A stretch of 9,482 bases of DNA, from positions 1-9,482 of the forward strand of contig SFOL01000070.1 of the NCBI GenBank assembly GCA_004552385.1, given 5' to 3'. Both the position numbers and the translations under genes were made by a program. Positions 1-7,658 of this stretch are shown here, in pieces. The number at the start of each line of letters is the position of its first letter. The first letter of the stretch is position 1. The notes below the pieces were generated by a model that did no database searches, was not told the origin of the DNA, and saw only the letters and a program-made list of their open reading frames with translations. Origin of the DNA: Bacteroidales bacterium. GTDB taxonomy: Bacteria > Bacteroidota > Bacteroidia > Bacteroidales > Marinilabiliaceae.

Positions 1-83
1 GGGCACTCCTGCGTGCTGCCACAAGATGTCAAAAGCAACCCCGCAACCGCGAGCGATGCGACAAAGATGATAGCTTTCTTCAT
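1..83 (-). CDS. N-terminus of a small lipoprotein (cut by the left edge)
   Basis: On the minus strand an ATG at 81-83 opens a frame that runs off the left edge after 27 complete codons. The visible part is almost entirely a lipoprotein signal peptide. It has a basic start (MKKA), a hydrophobic core rich in A, V and L at residues 5-18, and a lipobox LTSC with the modified cysteine at residue 21, followed by GSTQEC. The mature protein is therefore expected to be lipid-anchored in the envelope. The residues after the cysteine do not identify a family, so no function is assigned. It lies downstream of a 54-residue lipoprotein gene and asnA on the same strand. The 175-base gap before it is long enough to hold its own promoter, although I found no convincing one. 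The signal peptide is clear; everything after it is unknown. Confidence 0.7.
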   Translation of the reverse strand, partial: MKKAIIFVASLAVAGLLLTSCGSTQEC

Positions 84-258
84 ATCTGTACGTGTCAAAT
101 TTTCTTGCCGCTAAATTAGCTATTTGTTCATTATGTGGTGAGGGCGGAGGCGTTAAAAAGTATTATACGCGCTTCGGCCTCGCCGCATTTGTTCCTTTTA
201 TTACGGAAACTTCATACAGTGGTTTCATTTCTTGCGCCACTTTTTCGCGCCGGCGGCG

Positions 259-423
259 TCAGAATTCTGACGAGTCTGCTACTTTCTGCTGAGCCCACAT
301 CGTGACCTCGCACCCGCCGAAGCGGTATTTCTTTTTCCTTGTCATGCTTCCGCATGACGCGAGCGACAACATCAGCACGGCTATCAATGCCGCTGCCGCC
401 ACGCGTTTTTTTCTGCTCTTCAT
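259..423 (-). CDS. 54-residue predicted lipoprotein downstream of asnA
   Basis: A minus-strand frame opens at an ATG (421-423) and ends at TGA (259-261). An in-frame TAG lies seven codons upstream, so this ATG is the only possible ATG start. The protein has a strongly basic n-region (MKSRKKR), a hydrophobic stretch at about residues 8-22, and the lipobox LASC with the lipid-modified cysteine at residue 24. The short mature part begins CGSMTRKKKYRFGG and ends in SEF, with one further cysteine at residue 38. I recognise no family. The gene starts 26 bases after the asnA stop on the same strand, so it is probably co-transcribed with asnA. It may be an envelope microprotein. Alternatively it could be the remnant of a longer lipoprotein, because the frame beyond the TGA stays open for another 31 codons. 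Signal peptide and context support a real gene; its role is unknown. Confidence 0.6.
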   Translation of the reverse strand: MKSRKKRVAAAALIAVLMLSLASCGSMTRKKKYRFGGCEVTMWAQQKVADSSEF

Positions 424-449
424 TTGGCTGTTGCTCTTCGACTATGTGG

Positions 450-1487
450 TTAAATGAGCGGCATGCCGCAGTCCTTGCACTCCTGCCTCATCTTTTCCGG
501 CCATATTGACGCCTGGATCTCGCCAATGTGGGCCTTCCGCAGGTAGAACATGCAGAGGCGGCTTTGACCAATTCCTCCGCCTATTGACTGGGGTAACTCG
601 CCGTTTATCAGCCTCTTGTGGAAATACAGTTCCTTGCGGTCCAGAGCCCCGCGTATCTCCAGCTGGCGTAGCAAGGCCTCCTTGTCCACCCTTATGCCCA
701 TGCTCGAGAGCTCGAATGAGTGGCCGAGGATCTCGTTCCACACCAAGATGTCGCCGTTCAATCCGCTGTGTCCGTCGGGTGACTTGGTCGACCAGTCGTC
801 GTAGTCCGGAGCGCGGCCGTCATGTGGTTCGCCGTTTTTCATCGCGCCGCCAATGCCCATGATGAACACGGCGCCGTATTGCTTCGTGACCCTGTCCTCG
901 CGCTCCTTGGGCGTCAATTCGGGGTATTGCTCCGCCAGATCTTCCGCCCAGACGAAGTGTATGTCGTCCGGCAGCTGCGGCTTTATCTGAGGGTAATGCT
1001 CGCAAACGATGTACTCCGTCCGGCGCATGGCTCCATAGATGCGGCGCACGACGCTCTTGAGAAACTCGGCGTTTCGTTCGCCGGGGTTCATCACCATCTC
1101 CCAGTCCCACTGGTCAACGTAGAGCGAGTGTATGTTGTCAAGCTCCTCGTCGCTTCGGATGGCGTTCATGTCTGTGTAGATGCCGTAATTCTCCTCTACG
1201 CCATAGTCCGCCAAGATCATCCGTTTCCATTTCGCGAGCGAGTGCACCACCTCGGCCTTCTGGTCGTTGAGGTCTTTTATAGGGAACGTCACCGCGCGCT
1301 CCACCCCGTTCAGGTCGTCGTTCAGTCCCGTGCCCTTCAAGACGAAGAGAGGGGCCGTCACGCGGCGCAGGCGCAGCTCGGCGGAGAGGTTCTGCTGGAA
1401 GAAGTCCTTTATGTAGTGAATGGCCATCTCCGTCTCGCGAAGGTCGAGAAGCGGACGGTATCCTTTGGGTATGTATAGTTGCGACAT
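450..1487 (-). CDS. asnA: aspartate--ammonia ligase (asparagine synthetase A)
   Basis: This cytosolic enzyme makes L-asparagine from L-aspartate and ammonia, splitting ATP to AMP and pyrophosphate. Its fold is related to class II aminoacyl-tRNA synthetases. The 345-residue protein is slightly longer than the 330-residue E. coli enzyme and aligns along its whole length by eye. Family blocks in order are VVHSLAKWKR at 80-89, DQWDWE at 125-130, RAPDYDDWST at 225-234, LNGDILVW at 243-250, ELSSMGIRVD at 259-268 and IGGGIGQSR at 302-310. These cover the ATP and aspartate sites, and none looks damaged. A short C-terminal tail with two cysteines (CKDCGMPLI) extends beyond the E. coli end. The ATG at 1485-1487 gives the usual start, with the first helix running into the RETEMAIHYIKDFF segment. 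The gene is read divergently from the patatin gene, has a good promoter upstream, and is followed after 26 bases by a tiny lipoprotein gene. Confidence 0.97.
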   Translation of the reverse strand: MSQLYIPKGYRPLLDLRETEMAIHYIKDFFQQNLSAELRLRRVTAPLFVLKGTGLNDDLNGVERAVTFPIKDLNDQKAEVVHSLAKWKRMILADYGVEENYGIYTDMNAIRSDEELDNIHSLYVDQWDWEMVMNPGERNAEFLKSVVRRIYGAMRRTEYIVCEHYPQIKPQLPDDIHFVWAEDLAEQYPELTPKEREDRVTKQYGAVFIMGIGGAMKNGEPHDGRAPDYDDWSTKSPDGHSGLNGDILVWNEILGHSFELSSMGIRVDKEALLRQLEIRGALDRKELYFHKRLINGELPQSIGGGIGQSRLCMFYLRKAHIGEIQASIWPEKMRQECKDCGMPLI

Positions 1488-1537
1488 GTTGCCAGTATAA
1501 CTTCTGTATGGTTACGATTTTCTATCCAAACAACGTG

Positions 1538-1568
1538 CAAATATAACAATTGTGAGCAGAAATAAAAA
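1538..1568 (-). promoter_or_regulatory. Bacteroidota-type promoter for asnA
   Basis: Read on the minus strand, 1538-1545 is TATATTTG, a full match to the Bacteroidota -7 element TAnnTTTG. Nineteen bases upstream lies TTTT (1565-1568), one base off the TTTG -33 element. Transcription would begin near 1531, giving a leader of roughly 45 bases before the asnA ATG. An 8-base palindrome ACAATTGT (1546-1553) abuts the -7 element and could be a regulator site, but nothing else supports that. The promoter call rests on motif and spacing only. Confidence 0.55.
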
Positions 1569-1631
1569 CTTCTAATTATTAATTGTCGCTTGTGGCTTCT
1601 TGTCGGTTATGCGCGCTGCTCATTTTCTTGT

Positions 1632-1646
1632 TACGTTTGCGCGCAA
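1632..1646 (+). promoter_or_regulatory. candidate promoter and palindrome upstream of the patatin operon
   Basis: TACGTTTG at 1632-1639 fully matches the Bacteroidota -7 element TAnnTTTG, about 75 bases before the patatin ATG. No good TTTG -33 element is present at the expected distance, so the promoter is only a candidate. The -7 box overlaps a perfect 10-base palindrome TTGCGCGCAA at 1637-1646. A protein bound there would block or modulate this promoter. Confidence 0.3.
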
Positions 1647-1714
1647 GCTTCCCTTGTGTTTTTTTCTTATCTTCGTGTGTCATAGAGTTGTTTACGTAAG
1701 CAAGTGTAGTTCTT

Positions 1715-2560
1715 ATGTCATATAAGGTTGGCCTTGTGCTCGAAGGGGGCGGAATGCGCGGCGTCTTTACTGCGGGTGTCGTGGATGCCCTGCTTGACTA
1801 CGGGGTCTCTTTCCCCTATGTTATTGGCACTTCGTCGGGGGCGAGCTGCGGGTGCGTTTATTTGGCCCGTCAGCGGGGGCGCATCAGGTTCATTGATATC
1901 GATTTGCAGTCGCAGCGTCCCTACGTCGGGCTGTCGCCGGTAATTCACGGCAAGGGCGTCATAGACCTCGATTTTGTCTTCAATGACGTGCAAAAGAGCT
2001 ATTACCCATTTGATTTTGATACTTTCAGGCGCTCGGGCAGCCGTTTCGTGATGGTCTCAACGAGCGCTGTGACAGGCGAGGCCGTCTATACTGAGGAGTA
2101 TGACGACTTCGGGCGTTTTGTTGACGCATGTCGGTCCAGTTGCTCGCTGCCTATCTTATGCCCGCCTTGGCATATAGACGGCGTGCCTATGGTGGACGGC
2201 GGCGTGGCTGACTCTATCCCGTATGATAGGGCTTTGGCCGACGGGTGCGAGAAGGTTGTCGTGGTGTCGACTAAGGATGCCGGCTATAGGAAGAGCGAGT
2301 GGAGGATGTGGCTCCCAAAGAACGTGTACAAGGATTTCCCTAAGCTTCGCGAGTCACTTCTGTCACGAAACGTAAGGTATAATGGGCAGGTAGTGAGGCT
2401 TGAGGGCTTGGAGGCGGATGGCACGGCGATAGTGGTGCGGCCGGCCGACATGCACGGCGTCACGCGCACCTCGAGCGACCCCGTCAAGCTTGAGGCTCTT
2501 TACGCTGAGGGGCTCGAGCAGGGGCGCAAGCTGGTAGACAAGGTGGCCACGCTGCTTTAG
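1715..2560 (+). CDS. patatin-like phospholipase family protein
   Basis: This is a serine hydrolase of the patatin family, closest in layout to the bacterial YjjU-type proteins. Such enzymes cleave acyl esters of (phospho)lipids; the natural substrate here is unknown. The 281 residues have the expected order. A glycine-rich oxyanion loop GGGMRG is at 11-16, the nucleophile elbow GTSSG is at 38-42 with Ser40 as nucleophile, and the second catalytic residue is Asp161 in DGG (161-163). The catalytic dyad is therefore complete. No signal peptide or membrane helix is seen, so it should be cytosolic or peripherally membrane-bound. The ATG at 1715 places the oxyanion loop the usual short distance from the N-terminus. 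Its stop lies 20 bases before the helicase gene, which implies co-transcription, although no functional link is obvious. The family call is firm; the substrate is not. Confidence 0.92.
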   Translation: MSYKVGLVLEGGGMRGVFTAGVVDALLDYGVSFPYVIGTSSGASCGCVYLARQRGRIRFIDIDLQSQRPYVGLSPVIHGKGVIDLDFVFNDVQKSYYPFDFDTFRRSGSRFVMVSTSAVTGEAVYTEEYDDFGRFVDACRSSCSLPILCPPWHIDGVPMVDGGVADSIPYDRALADGCEKVVVVSTKDAGYRKSEWRMWLPKNVYKDFPKLRESLLSRNVRYNGQVVRLEGLEADGTAIVVRPADMHGVTRTSSDPVKLEALYAEGLEQGRKLVDKVATLL

Positions 2561-2580
2561 TAATCTCCTGATACTTTATT

Positions 2581-5500
2581 ATGGCTCAACTCAAAATATT
2601 CTCAGCATCGGCGGGGTCGGGCAAGACCTACACACTGGCGCGCCAGGTCATCGACTTGCTTGTGGCCGACCCGCGGTCTTACGCCCATGTCCTTGCCGTC
2701 ACGTTTACCAACAAGGCCACGGGCGAGATGAAGGAGCGCATAGTGGGCGATCTCGACCTCATGGCCAACGGCGCCGACGGCGACCCCGCAAGGGAGGGGC
2801 TGCTGAGCGTACATGTAGGCATGTGCCGAAGCCGCGGAGACGAGGAGGCCACGCGCGCCAAGGTGGTGGGGCGGGCTAAGACCGCTTTGATGAACATCTT
2901 GCTGGACTATGGTCAGTTCTCGGTCAGCACCATTGACCGGTTCGTGCAGAGGGTGATTCGATCTTTCGCCTATGAGCAGGGGCTGCCATCCAACTACGGG
3001 CTTCAGCTGGACACGGAGCCGGTCATTGACAGCGCGGTGGACGACCTTATGGAGAGCCTCGCCACAGATTCCGAGTTGCGTAAGCTCGTCATTGCCATGA
3101 CCGAGGAGGCCATCGATACGGAGAAGGCCTGGAACCAGGCCGAGAGCCAAATCGCCAAAATCGGCAAAGCTCTTCTCGACGAGGGGGCGAACGTGGCGCC
3201 AGGCGTGCTCTCGCCCGGGAACATATCTGCGCTCCGTAAGGCTATGGAGGCGAGGCGGGGAGAGGCCGTCAGGGCTGTGATTGGCGTTGTCCATGACATT
3301 CAGGCGCGGTTGTCGGCGCTTGGCTCGGTTAAGCTTAACGGGAATAAGAGGAGGTTCGTCGCTCTGGTCAATGCCGAAATACCAGACGCCGACGCGTCGG
3401 ACGGCGGCCGCGAGGCCGCCATGTTCGCCGCTGACGCCATTGAGACGCTTGCGGATCTTGATGCCGACACTGTCGTCACCAAGCAATATAGGGATGTCGC
3501 AAGTGGGTTTGTAGGCTTCGTAAAAGAGTCGGTGGCCAAAATGGACGGGCTGCGCCGTCAGCTGAACACGGCGGAGGGCGTCTTGACCAACGTCAAGGTT
3601 ATTGGGGTCATGGGGCGGCTCGCCAACTTCATAAGGGACGTTGAAGCGAGGAATAACAAGATGAATATGAGCGGGTCGGGGAAGCTCTTGTCCGATCTTA
3701 TTGATGATTGCCCCGTCCCCTTCGTCTATGAGAAAATAGGCGTCAGGTACGACACCATAATGATAGACGAGTTCCAAGACACGAGCTTTACGCAATATGG
3801 CAATTTCCGCCCCCTCCTTTCCGAGAGTCTCTCCGAGGGGCATGACTGTCTGCTCGTGGGAGACGTCAAGCAGAGTATCTACCGTTTCCGCGGTGGAGAC
3901 TGGCAATTGCTCGGCAGGCGGGTGCAAAATGATTTCGTCAGCCAGGCGGAGCTTTTGCCGCTCAATGATAACTACAGGAGTAAGAGCCAGATAGTCAACT
4001 TCAACAACGCTTTGTTCGCCACGTTGCCCGGCGTGATGGACCGGTCGCTTTACTCCGGCGGCCTCGTGTCGCGTGAGGGCAGGACCGATGTGCTCGAGGT
4101 GATGTATGACGGGGCGGCGCAAAACCCCAAGAAGGGCGATGACGGCTACGTGCGGATGTCCATCATCTCGGTCCCGTCGGCCGGCAAGGAATTGGCCCGT
4201 AAGTTTGTCGAGAATGATTACGTCAGTGCTTTAAAAGACGTCCTAAGCCACGGATACTCCTATTCTGACGTTTGCATACTCGTCCGCAAGGCCACCGAGG
4301 CGCAGGCGGTAATCGAGAGGCTTGGACGCGAGTCGTGGAACGGCGAACCCATCCCGATTATGTCAGACGATTCGCTTTTTGTCATGTCGTCTGATGCCAC
4401 TTTGTGCCTTGCCGACGTCATGCGCTATCTCGTGACGGGCGAGAGGGCGCCGCTTTTTGCCGCCCTTAAAACGCTCCGCGGGGTCACGGAGGAGGCTCTT
4501 GGCGAGGAGTTCGCCGGGGGGGGCGACATGGGTGCCGAGATCGATGAACTCCGGGGGCTCGGCGTGCTCGAGCTCATTGGCGAGGTGGTGAACCGTATGC
4601 CTAAGCAGCTTCGTGACGCAGAGTCCTTGTATATTGATGCCTTCCGCCAACAGATTATGGAGGCTCTCAAAGACGGCGATTCCGACATCAGCAGCCTCGT
4701 CAGGCGGATTGACGACAACAAACGCAAGTGGACGGTGTGGGCCACGAGCAGTCGCCCTGCCGTCAAAATTATGACCATCCACAAGTCTAAAGGGCTTGAA
4801 TTCAAGGTTGTCATTATTCCCAATTGCGACTGGGAGCTCGAAAATTTCAAGGGCAAGTCATCCATCTGGTGTCCCGCCGACAGGCTCGACATCCCGTCTT
4901 GGCGTGGAGGCGTGCTGCCGCTCACCTATAATAAAAACCTTGCGGACAGCGACTTTAAAGAGGATTACGTGGCCGAGCGCGAACAATTGTTTGCCGATAA
5001 CCTCAACATGGCTTACGTGGCGTTCACCCGCCCCAAAGATGTGCTTTTGGCGTGGGGGGTGAAGGCTGTTCCCAAGACGGATAAGGCGAAAGTCGGATCG
5101 GTTGAGGCCAGCGGGTCCATCGCCAAGTACCTTTCCTCGGCTTTCGAGGAGATGACGGGTGACGCCGCCGGGCGGCTGTCGCTGTCGCAGGTGTCTGTCG
5201 ATGAGGATGCCCGCCCGTCTGATGATGGAGGCGTGGCCGTCCTCGACGTTTGCGCATATGTCGACGGCAAATTGCCATCGGTCGAGGTCGCTACTGGCGT
5301 AGTGGCGAATGTCGCGCAGCTCAATGTCGAGGTGGCGCACTCGTGCGATCCCGCATCGAGGTTTAAAATCAACGCCGAGGCTGAAAGCCGGATATTGTCA
5401 GACGCCGAGGAGGAAGATGATGCCGGCGGCGCGGCCGGCACGCGCGCGCTCATGATAAGCGTCGGCCTCACCAACCACAGCATCCTTGAGAGGGTAATAT

Positions 5501-5907
5501 CTTTGGCCGATTTGCACAAGGCCGTGTCACATGCCGTCTTGTCTGGCCTGTTGTCGCGGTCGGAGGCGGAAGCTCGAGAGGCCGAGATGAGCCGGAAGAT
5601 TTCCGAAGACCCTGTTGTCGCGGAGTGGTTTGACGATAGGCGGGTCGCCAAGGTCTGGACTGAGACGTCTATGGTGGGCCCGTCTGGCGATGCCCAAATG
5701 CCTTTCGCCCGCCGCCGCCCGGACAGAGTCATGCGTATGGCCGACGGGCGCACAGTCCTTGTCGATTATAAATTCGGCAAGCGCAGCCCTAAGCACCACG
5801 CACAGGTCCGTGAATATGTCCGATGGCTTGAAATTGCTGGTTTTAAGGACGTTGAGGCCTATTTGTGGTACTATTCGGAAGGCGGGGTGGAAAAGGTCGG
5901 GTTGTAA
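2581..5907 (+). CDS. UvrD/AddA-like superfamily 1 helicase with C-terminal RecB-type nuclease
   Basis: This is a 1108-residue helicase-nuclease of the AddA/RecB group, which processes double-strand DNA ends for recombinational repair. The helicase motifs are complete. Walker A SASAGSGKT is at 8-16 and motif Ia (AVTFTNKAT) at 39-47. Walker B DEFQD is at 396-400 and motif III (GDVKQSIYRF) at 427-436. Motif IV (LNDNYRS) is at 461-467, motif V around TIHKSKGLEF at 732-741, and motif VI AYVAFTR at 811-817. The C-terminal PD-(D/E)XK nuclease also looks intact: Asp1048 (RPDRV), Asp1062 and Lys1064 (VDYK), and the QVREY motif at 1075-1079. An acidic, glycine- and alanine-rich linker near residues 940-955 separates the modules. 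The start is an ATG 20 bases after the patatin stop. AddA normally works with AddB, and no AddB gene lies in this window. Annotation pipelines may name it RecB, AddA or simply UvrD-helicase domain protein. Confidence 0.93.
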   Translation: MAQLKIFSASAGSGKTYTLARQVIDLLVADPRSYAHVLAVTFTNKATGEMKERIVGDLDLMANGADGDPAREGLLSVHVGMCRSRGDEEATRAKVVGRAKTALMNILLDYGQFSVSTIDRFVQRVIRSFAYEQGLPSNYGLQLDTEPVIDSAVDDLMESLATDSELRKLVIAMTEEAIDTEKAWNQAESQIAKIGKALLDEGANVAPGVLSPGNISALRKAMEARRGEAVRAVIGVVHDIQARLSALGSVKLNGNKRRFVALVNAEIPDADASDGGREAAMFAADAIETLADLDADTVVTKQYRDVASGFVGFVKESVAKMDGLRRQLNTAEGVLTNVKVIGVMGRLANFIRDVEARNNKMNMSGSGKLLSDLIDDCPVPFVYEKIGVRYDTIMIDEFQDTSFTQYGNFRPLLSESLSEGHDCLLVGDVKQSIYRFRGGDWQLLGRRVQNDFVSQAELLPLNDNYRSKSQIVNFNNALFATLPGVMDRSLYSGGLVSREGRTDVLEVMYDGAAQNPKKGDDGYVRMSIISVPSAGKELARKFVENDYVSALKDVLSHGYSYSDVCILVRKATEAQAVIERLGRESWNGEPIPIMSDDSLFVMSSDATLCLADVMRYLVTGERAPLFAALKTLRGVTEEALGEEFAGGGDMGAEIDELRGLGVLELIGEVVNRMPKQLRDAESLYIDAFRQQIMEALKDGDSDISSLVRRIDDNKRKWTVWATSSRPAVKIMTIHKSKGLEFKVVIIPNCDWELENFKGKSSIWCPADRLDIPSWRGGVLPLTYNKNLADSDFKEDYVAEREQLFADNLNMAYVAFTRPKDVLLAWGVKAVPKTDKAKVGSVEASGSIAKYLSSAFEEMTGDAAGRLSLSQVSVDEDARPSDDGGVAVLDVCAYVDGKLPSVEVATGVVANVAQLNVEVAHSCDPASRFKINAEAESRILSDAEEEDDAGGAAGTRALMISVGLTNHSILERVISLADLHKAVSHAVLSGLLSRSEAEAREAEMSRKISEDPVVAEWFDDRRVAKVWTETSMVGPSGDAQMPFARRRPDRVMRMADGRTVLVDYKFGKRSPKHHAQVREYVRWLEIAGFKDVEAYLWYYSEGGVEKVGL

Positions 5908-5928
5908 TTACGGCGTTTTATTGCTAAA

Positions 5929-5961
5929 TTGCGCAGTTTTTGCGCGTCATTGCGCTTTTTT
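5929..5961 (+). repeat. three TTGCGC repeats, possible weak terminator
   Basis: The gap after the helicase gene holds TTGCGC three times, starting at 5929, 5940 and 5950, about one helical turn apart. GCGCA (5931-5935) can pair with TGCGC (5941-5945). Alternatively GCGC at 5942-5945 can pair with GCGC at 5952-5955, immediately followed by six T residues (5956-5961). This could act as a weak intrinsic terminator or as a set of phased protein-binding sites. The stems are short (4-5 bp), so confidence is low. Confidence 0.3.
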
Positions 5962-5978
5962 CTCACAAGATATTAAAG

Positions 5979-6833
5979 GTGGAAGAGGTCAGGGTCTGCT
6001 CTTTGGCATCGGGCAGCAACGGAAATGTTTACTATATTGAGTACGGTGGCGAGGCCATGGTTGTCGATGTCGGCATTAGCTACCGTAAGCTGAAGAACAG
6101 GGCAATGACGCGCAAGGTTGACTTGCGTAAGATCAAGTACATATTCATCTCGCATGAGCATTCCGACCATGTCTACGGCCTCGCCGGCCTCAGCAAGCAG
6201 GTCGGGGCGAGCGTCTTCATGACGCGGGGGACGTGGGACGGCATGCGAGACAAGTACAGGCCGGCGCCAGCCCAGACTACGGCTTTCGCCTCGGGGGGAG
6301 ACCCCGTGCAGGCCGGGCCTTTCAAAGTCTTCAGCTTCGCCAAGCCGCATGACGTCATTGAGCCGTGCAGTTTCCGAGTCGAGGTCGGAGGGGTGTCCAT
6401 CGGTGTTTTCACCGACATCGGCTCGCCGTGCGACGAGCTCGTGTCCAACATCTCGAAATGCCAACTTGTCTTCCTCGAGTCGAACTATGACATGCCCATG
6501 CTCTGGGCGGGGAGATATCCCGAAAGGCTCAAGCAGCGTGTCACGTCCGGCTTAGGCCACCTGTCCAACATCCAGGCCCACGACGCCGTCTGCCGGGCGG
6601 AGCCTGCCAATCTGCACGCCATTTTCCTCTCGCACATAAGCCACGAGAATAACAGGTCGGACATTGCCCTACAGGCCTTCAGCGATTTGGCGGACAAGTA
6701 CCTTGTCAAGGTCATGAGCCGCGACGAGGCCAGCGACATATGGAGTGTCTCGCCCACTGGCGTGACAAAGGTGCCGCCGGTCATAGACCTCCCTTCCCGC
6801 CTTGACAGGGTGCCTCTCAAAATATCTTACTGA
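5979..6833 (+). CDS. MBL-fold metallohydrolase, YycJ/WalJ-like
   Basis: This is a metallo-beta-lactamase-fold hydrolase with a two-metal site. I chose the GTG at 5979 (284 residues) over a TTG at 5940. It places the conserved SLASGSNGN segment at residues 8-16, as in relatives, and avoids translating the repeat region upstream; no ATG is available. With this numbering the metal motif HEHSDH is at 59-64, a further histidine is at 124 (KPHD), FTDIG holds Asp146, and LESNYD is at 166-171. The family-typical GHLSN is at 193-197 and LSHISHENN at 217-225. These last two blocks mark the YycJ/WalJ branch rather than beta-lactamases or RNase J. As I recall, Gram-positive relatives have been described as DNA exonucleases tied to mismatch repair; activity in Bacteroidota is an inference. 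No signal peptide is seen, so it should be cytosolic. It sits between the helicase-nuclease and coaX. Confidence 0.88.
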   Translation: MEEVRVCSLASGSNGNVYYIEYGGEAMVVDVGISYRKLKNRAMTRKVDLRKIKYIFISHEHSDHVYGLAGLSKQVGASVFMTRGTWDGMRDKYRPAPAQTTAFASGGDPVQAGPFKVFSFAKPHDVIEPCSFRVEVGGVSIGVFTDIGSPCDELVSNISKCQLVFLESNYDMPMLWAGRYPERLKQRVTSGLGHLSNIQAHDAVCRAEPANLHAIFLSHISHENNRSDIALQAFSDLADKYLVKVMSRDEASDIWSVSPTGVTKVPPVIDLPSRLDRVPLKISY

Positions 6834-6923
6834 TTTATTACAAAACCACAACGAGGCGGTGGCGAAAGCGCAGTTTTTCTCTCGCCCTTACGCCTGGTCA
6901 ACCTTAATATTCTTACACGGACG

Positions 6924-7658
6924 ATGGCGGAGTTACTTATTGACGTTGGCAACACAAAGTCCAAGCTGGCATTGTCTCAAGACGGGCGTCTCATCTCGGA
7001 CGTCCTGCTCGCAGACCACGAGACCACGGTCTCGCAAGCCCTCGAGCTCGCCAGGAGCGGCGGCGCTCGCTGTTGCCTTGTCAGCAGCGTGGCTGAGGGC
7101 GGGGGTGAACTCGTCGGCTCACTCAACGGCCGCGGTGTCCGCACATCGCTGCTTTCTGTAGACATGAGGCTGCCTTTCGCCATTGATTACGCCACGCCTT
7201 ACACTTTGGGGACTGACCGTGTGGCAGGCGTAGCGGGCGTTGTTGCGCAATTTGGAGTCCGCGACGCGCTCATAATTGATGCCGGCACTGCCATAACGTA
7301 TGATTTCCTGTCGGCCGATGGAGTCTTTCGCGGCGGGGCCATATCGCCGGGCATAGGCATGCGCTTTCGCGCTTTGCACGCTTTCACAGCCAAACTGCCA
7401 CTTTGCGGACCAGCTGACTTCACCGACTCCATCGTGGGGCGCGACACGCGGTCGGCCATAGCTTCCGGGGTCATGGCGGGGGTCTTGGCCGAGGCGCGGC
7501 ACTTCATATCATCTTTCCGTAAGGATTATCCCGACTCCATTGTCGTTTTCACTGGCGGCGATTACGAAAATTTTGATTTGACTGCAAAAATAGGCATATT
7601 TGCGCGCCCGAACTTAGTACTTGAGGGGCTTGCACACCTCGCACATCTCAATCTTTAA
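6924..7658 (+). CDS. coaX: type III pantothenate kinase
   Basis: CoaX phosphorylates pantothenate with ATP, the first committed step of coenzyme A synthesis, in the cytosol. Type III kinases belong to the ASKHA fold and are usually insensitive to feedback by CoA. The 244 residues match the family length. Visible motifs are the phosphate loop DVGNTKSK at 7-14, the pantothenate-binding region YTLGTDR at 93-99, the second nucleotide motif IDAGTAITYD at 118-127 with the likely catalytic Asp119 or its neighbourhood, GGAISPG at 137-143, TGGD at 210-213, and LVLEGL near the C-terminus at 231-236. The ATG at 6924 puts the first motif at the expected position. The gene follows the MBL gene after 90 bases with no strong terminator between them, so it is probably the last gene of the operon that starts at the patatin. 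The next gene is separated by 223 AT-rich bases with their own regulatory signals. Confidence 0.96.
   Translation: MAELLIDVGNTKSKLALSQDGRLISDVLLADHETTVSQALELARSGGARCCLVSSVAEGGGELVGSLNGRGVRTSLLSVDMRLPFAIDYATPYTLGTDRVAGVAGVVAQFGVRDALIIDAGTAITYDFLSADGVFRGGAISPGIGMRFRALHAFTAKLPLCGPADFTDSIVGRDTRSAIASGVMAGVLAEARHFISSFRKDYPDSIVVFTGGDYENFDLTAKIGIFARPNLVLEGLAHLAHLNL

Noticed and set aside
92..292. A 66-codon plus-strand frame near the left edge
   Set aside because: Its product has no recognisable motif and it overlaps the minus-strand lipoprotein gene, whose signal peptide and lipobox are clear.
822..1478. A 218-codon open frame on the plus strand opposite asnA
   Set aside because: It mirrors asnA, which is conserved along its whole length; the antisense product has no family features.
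1549..1558. AATTGTGAGC, identical to half of the E. coli lac operator
   Set aside because: Only one half-site matches, the second half is absent, and a LacI-type operator at a Bacteroidota asnA promoter has no supporting context.
1692..1699. TTACGTAA palindrome just before the patatin start
   Set aside because: An 8-base palindrome is expected by chance at this frequency and nothing else marks it as an operator.
2602..4122. A 506-codon open frame on the minus strand opposite the helicase gene
   Set aside because: It lies entirely inside a gene with all helicase motifs intact, shows no recognisable domain, and is typical of antisense frames in GC-rich coding DNA.
5940..5978. TTG at 5940 as the start of the MBL-fold protein
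   Set aside because: It would add 13 residues not seen in relatives and translate the TTGCGC repeat and T-run; the GTG at 5979 places the conserved N-terminal motif correctly.
6856..6874. GG-N10-GC spacing upstream of coaX as a second sigma-54 promoter
   Set aside because: Outside the GG and GC pairs the bases do not match the TGGCAC and TTGCW elements.
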